Shown: positions 15,635-16,483 of the stretch, in pieces
How the letters are laid out: each line of letters opens with the position of its first letter
Numbering within the stretch: the stretch's first letter is position 1
Source of the DNA: Sporothrix humicola
Lineage: Eukaryota; Ascomycota; Sordariomycetes; Ophiostomatales; Ophiostomataceae
Direction of reading: 5' to 3'
Assembly: GCA_021396245.1 (NCBI GenBank)
Contig: WNYE01000183.1
Coordinates: 1-16,483 of the forward strand
Length of the DNA stretch: 16,483 nucleotides
The notes under the pieces: model-generated
The model's input: the letters and a program-made list of their open reading frames with translations, nothing else
Database searches by the model: none
Told to the model about the DNA's origin: nothing
Translations under genes and position numbers: made by a program

Positions 15635-16483
15635 TAACCCACCCCACTTTTGGACCACCCCCCCTTTTGGACCACTCGAAAATTCTTTCATCTACACATT
15701 TCGACACAAATGCGAAAAGTCAAAAACAATGTAAGTAATTTAAAAAAAATCGCACAACCTTTATTTTTTTTGATAATATTCGTTTTTAAGTAATATACGA
15801 ATACACCGAAAAAAAAATCGTTATAACGCTTAATGTTATAACAGGCGGCTTTTTCTTTCGAAAAGTATTTTTCTTTTACGGAATACCGCGATTTACACTT
15901 TTTAACCGCGTTAAAGGTATATAACCGCGTTATTTTATGTTTAAACTATATTAAAAGTTTTTTATAATATAAAAGAAGTAGTTAGTAGGTTAAATTTATA
16001 TTTAAAGAGTTTTAAATTTACCTTTTACGTATAATTAAGTTAAAGTAATTATTATTAGTTTTTTTAAATATTTAAATTAACTTTTTATATTTAAAAAAAA
16101 TTAATTAATAAGTTTTTTATACTGAAATTTAATAATAAAAGTGTAAAAAAATAAATTTATCGACGTAAAAAAGATTAACGGGGTATTTATTAACGTAATT
16201 AAAACTTAATTTCGTCGTTTATTTATTTTAAAAATATAAGTTATTAAATTAAAAAATAAATAAAATATAAACGAAATTAAGTTTTTTTTTTAATTAAAAA
16301 AACGAAAATTCGAAAAAAATACGTTAATAATTATACTTAAACTTTTATAATCGAATATATTTCTTTAACCGGTAAATTACTCCTTTTTTTAATTATTTTT
16401 AAAAGTAAATTAATTTAATAATAATAGTTTTTAAATAAATTAAATAAATTTAAGTTTTAATAATTTAATATAATAAAAAACGA
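15635..16483 (+). mobile_element. RIP-mutated pogo/Fot-like (Tc1-mariner) DNA transposon, 5' part
   Basis: The left end carries a twofold subterminal motif, CTTTTGGACCAC (within 15647-15659 and 15664-15675). Further in, a frame starting near 15796 reads YEYTEKKIVITLNVITGG (15793-15849), a pattern that matches the YTEEDI..AL.AI..G start of pogo-type transposases. It continues through RKV and then FYGIPRFTLFNRVKGI (15874-15921), the psq-type helix-turn-helix of that family. Several odd residues fit C-to-T changes (RKA to RKV, PRST to PRFT). In-frame stops TAA at 15787-15789 and 15922-15924 show it is dead. Beyond about 15930 only AT-rich sequence remains. The element runs off the window; its DDE catalytic part and right end are not visible. 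Confidence 0.75.

Noticed and set aside
1..16483. tRNA, rRNA or CRISPR array
   Set aside because: Reading for T-loop and acceptor patterns, rRNA cores and regularly spaced repeats gave nothing convincing; a CRISPR array is not expected in a fungal genome.

Overview
The window looks like nuclear DNA of a filamentous ascomycete (Pezizomycotina). Coding genes are interrupted by short introns of about 63-104 bp with GT..AG ends and fungal-type branch sites. There is a Zn2Cys6 (C6) regulator, and the right end is extremely AT-rich with the dinucleotide signature of repeat-induced point mutation (RIP). No bacterial, viral or organellar genes are seen.

Layout: (1) 1-72 is an almost pure poly-C run at the left edge, probably a sequencing or assembly artefact. 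(2) 437-2059 (-) is an MFS sugar transporter of the alpha-glucoside/maltose permease type. (3) 3657-4964 (-) is a Gfo/Idh/MocA-family NAD(P)-dependent oxidoreductase. (4) 4965-7162 is a long divergent intergenic region. It holds degenerate dispersed repeats, an unidentified coding-like relic (about 6171-6430) and, close to the permease, a cluster of GATA motifs. (5) 7163-9463 (+) is an amino-acid permease with eight exons, including a 10-nt microexon and a GC-AG intron. (6) 10345-11226 (+) is an intronless classical short-chain dehydrogenase/reductase (SDR) with an altered glycine motif. (7) About 11501-12068 (-) is a decayed D-amino-acid oxidase gene, recognisable from its C-terminal signature. 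(8) About 12917-15365 (-) is a C6 transcription factor with five or six exons, whose first intron splits the zinc cluster. (9) 15635 to the right edge is the 5' part of a heavily RIP-mutated pogo/Fot-like (Tc1-mariner) transposon.

How it fits together (inference): this is an accessory locus for small-molecule uptake and oxidation. A sugar transporter lies next to a sugar-type oxidoreductase. An amino-acid permease with nitrogen-control GATA sites lies next to an SDR and the remains of a D-amino-acid oxidase. A C6 regulator is nearby and could control some of these genes. The dispersed repeats, the pseudogene and the RIP-mutated transposon mark the right half as repeat-rich, unstable DNA. I did not find a convincing new biological system. 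The most useful observations are the two relics that lack a plain ORF (D-amino-acid oxidase and pogo transposase), the unusual splicing of the permease, the Gly-to-Arg change in the SDR cofactor motif, and the unresolved 3' end of the regulator.
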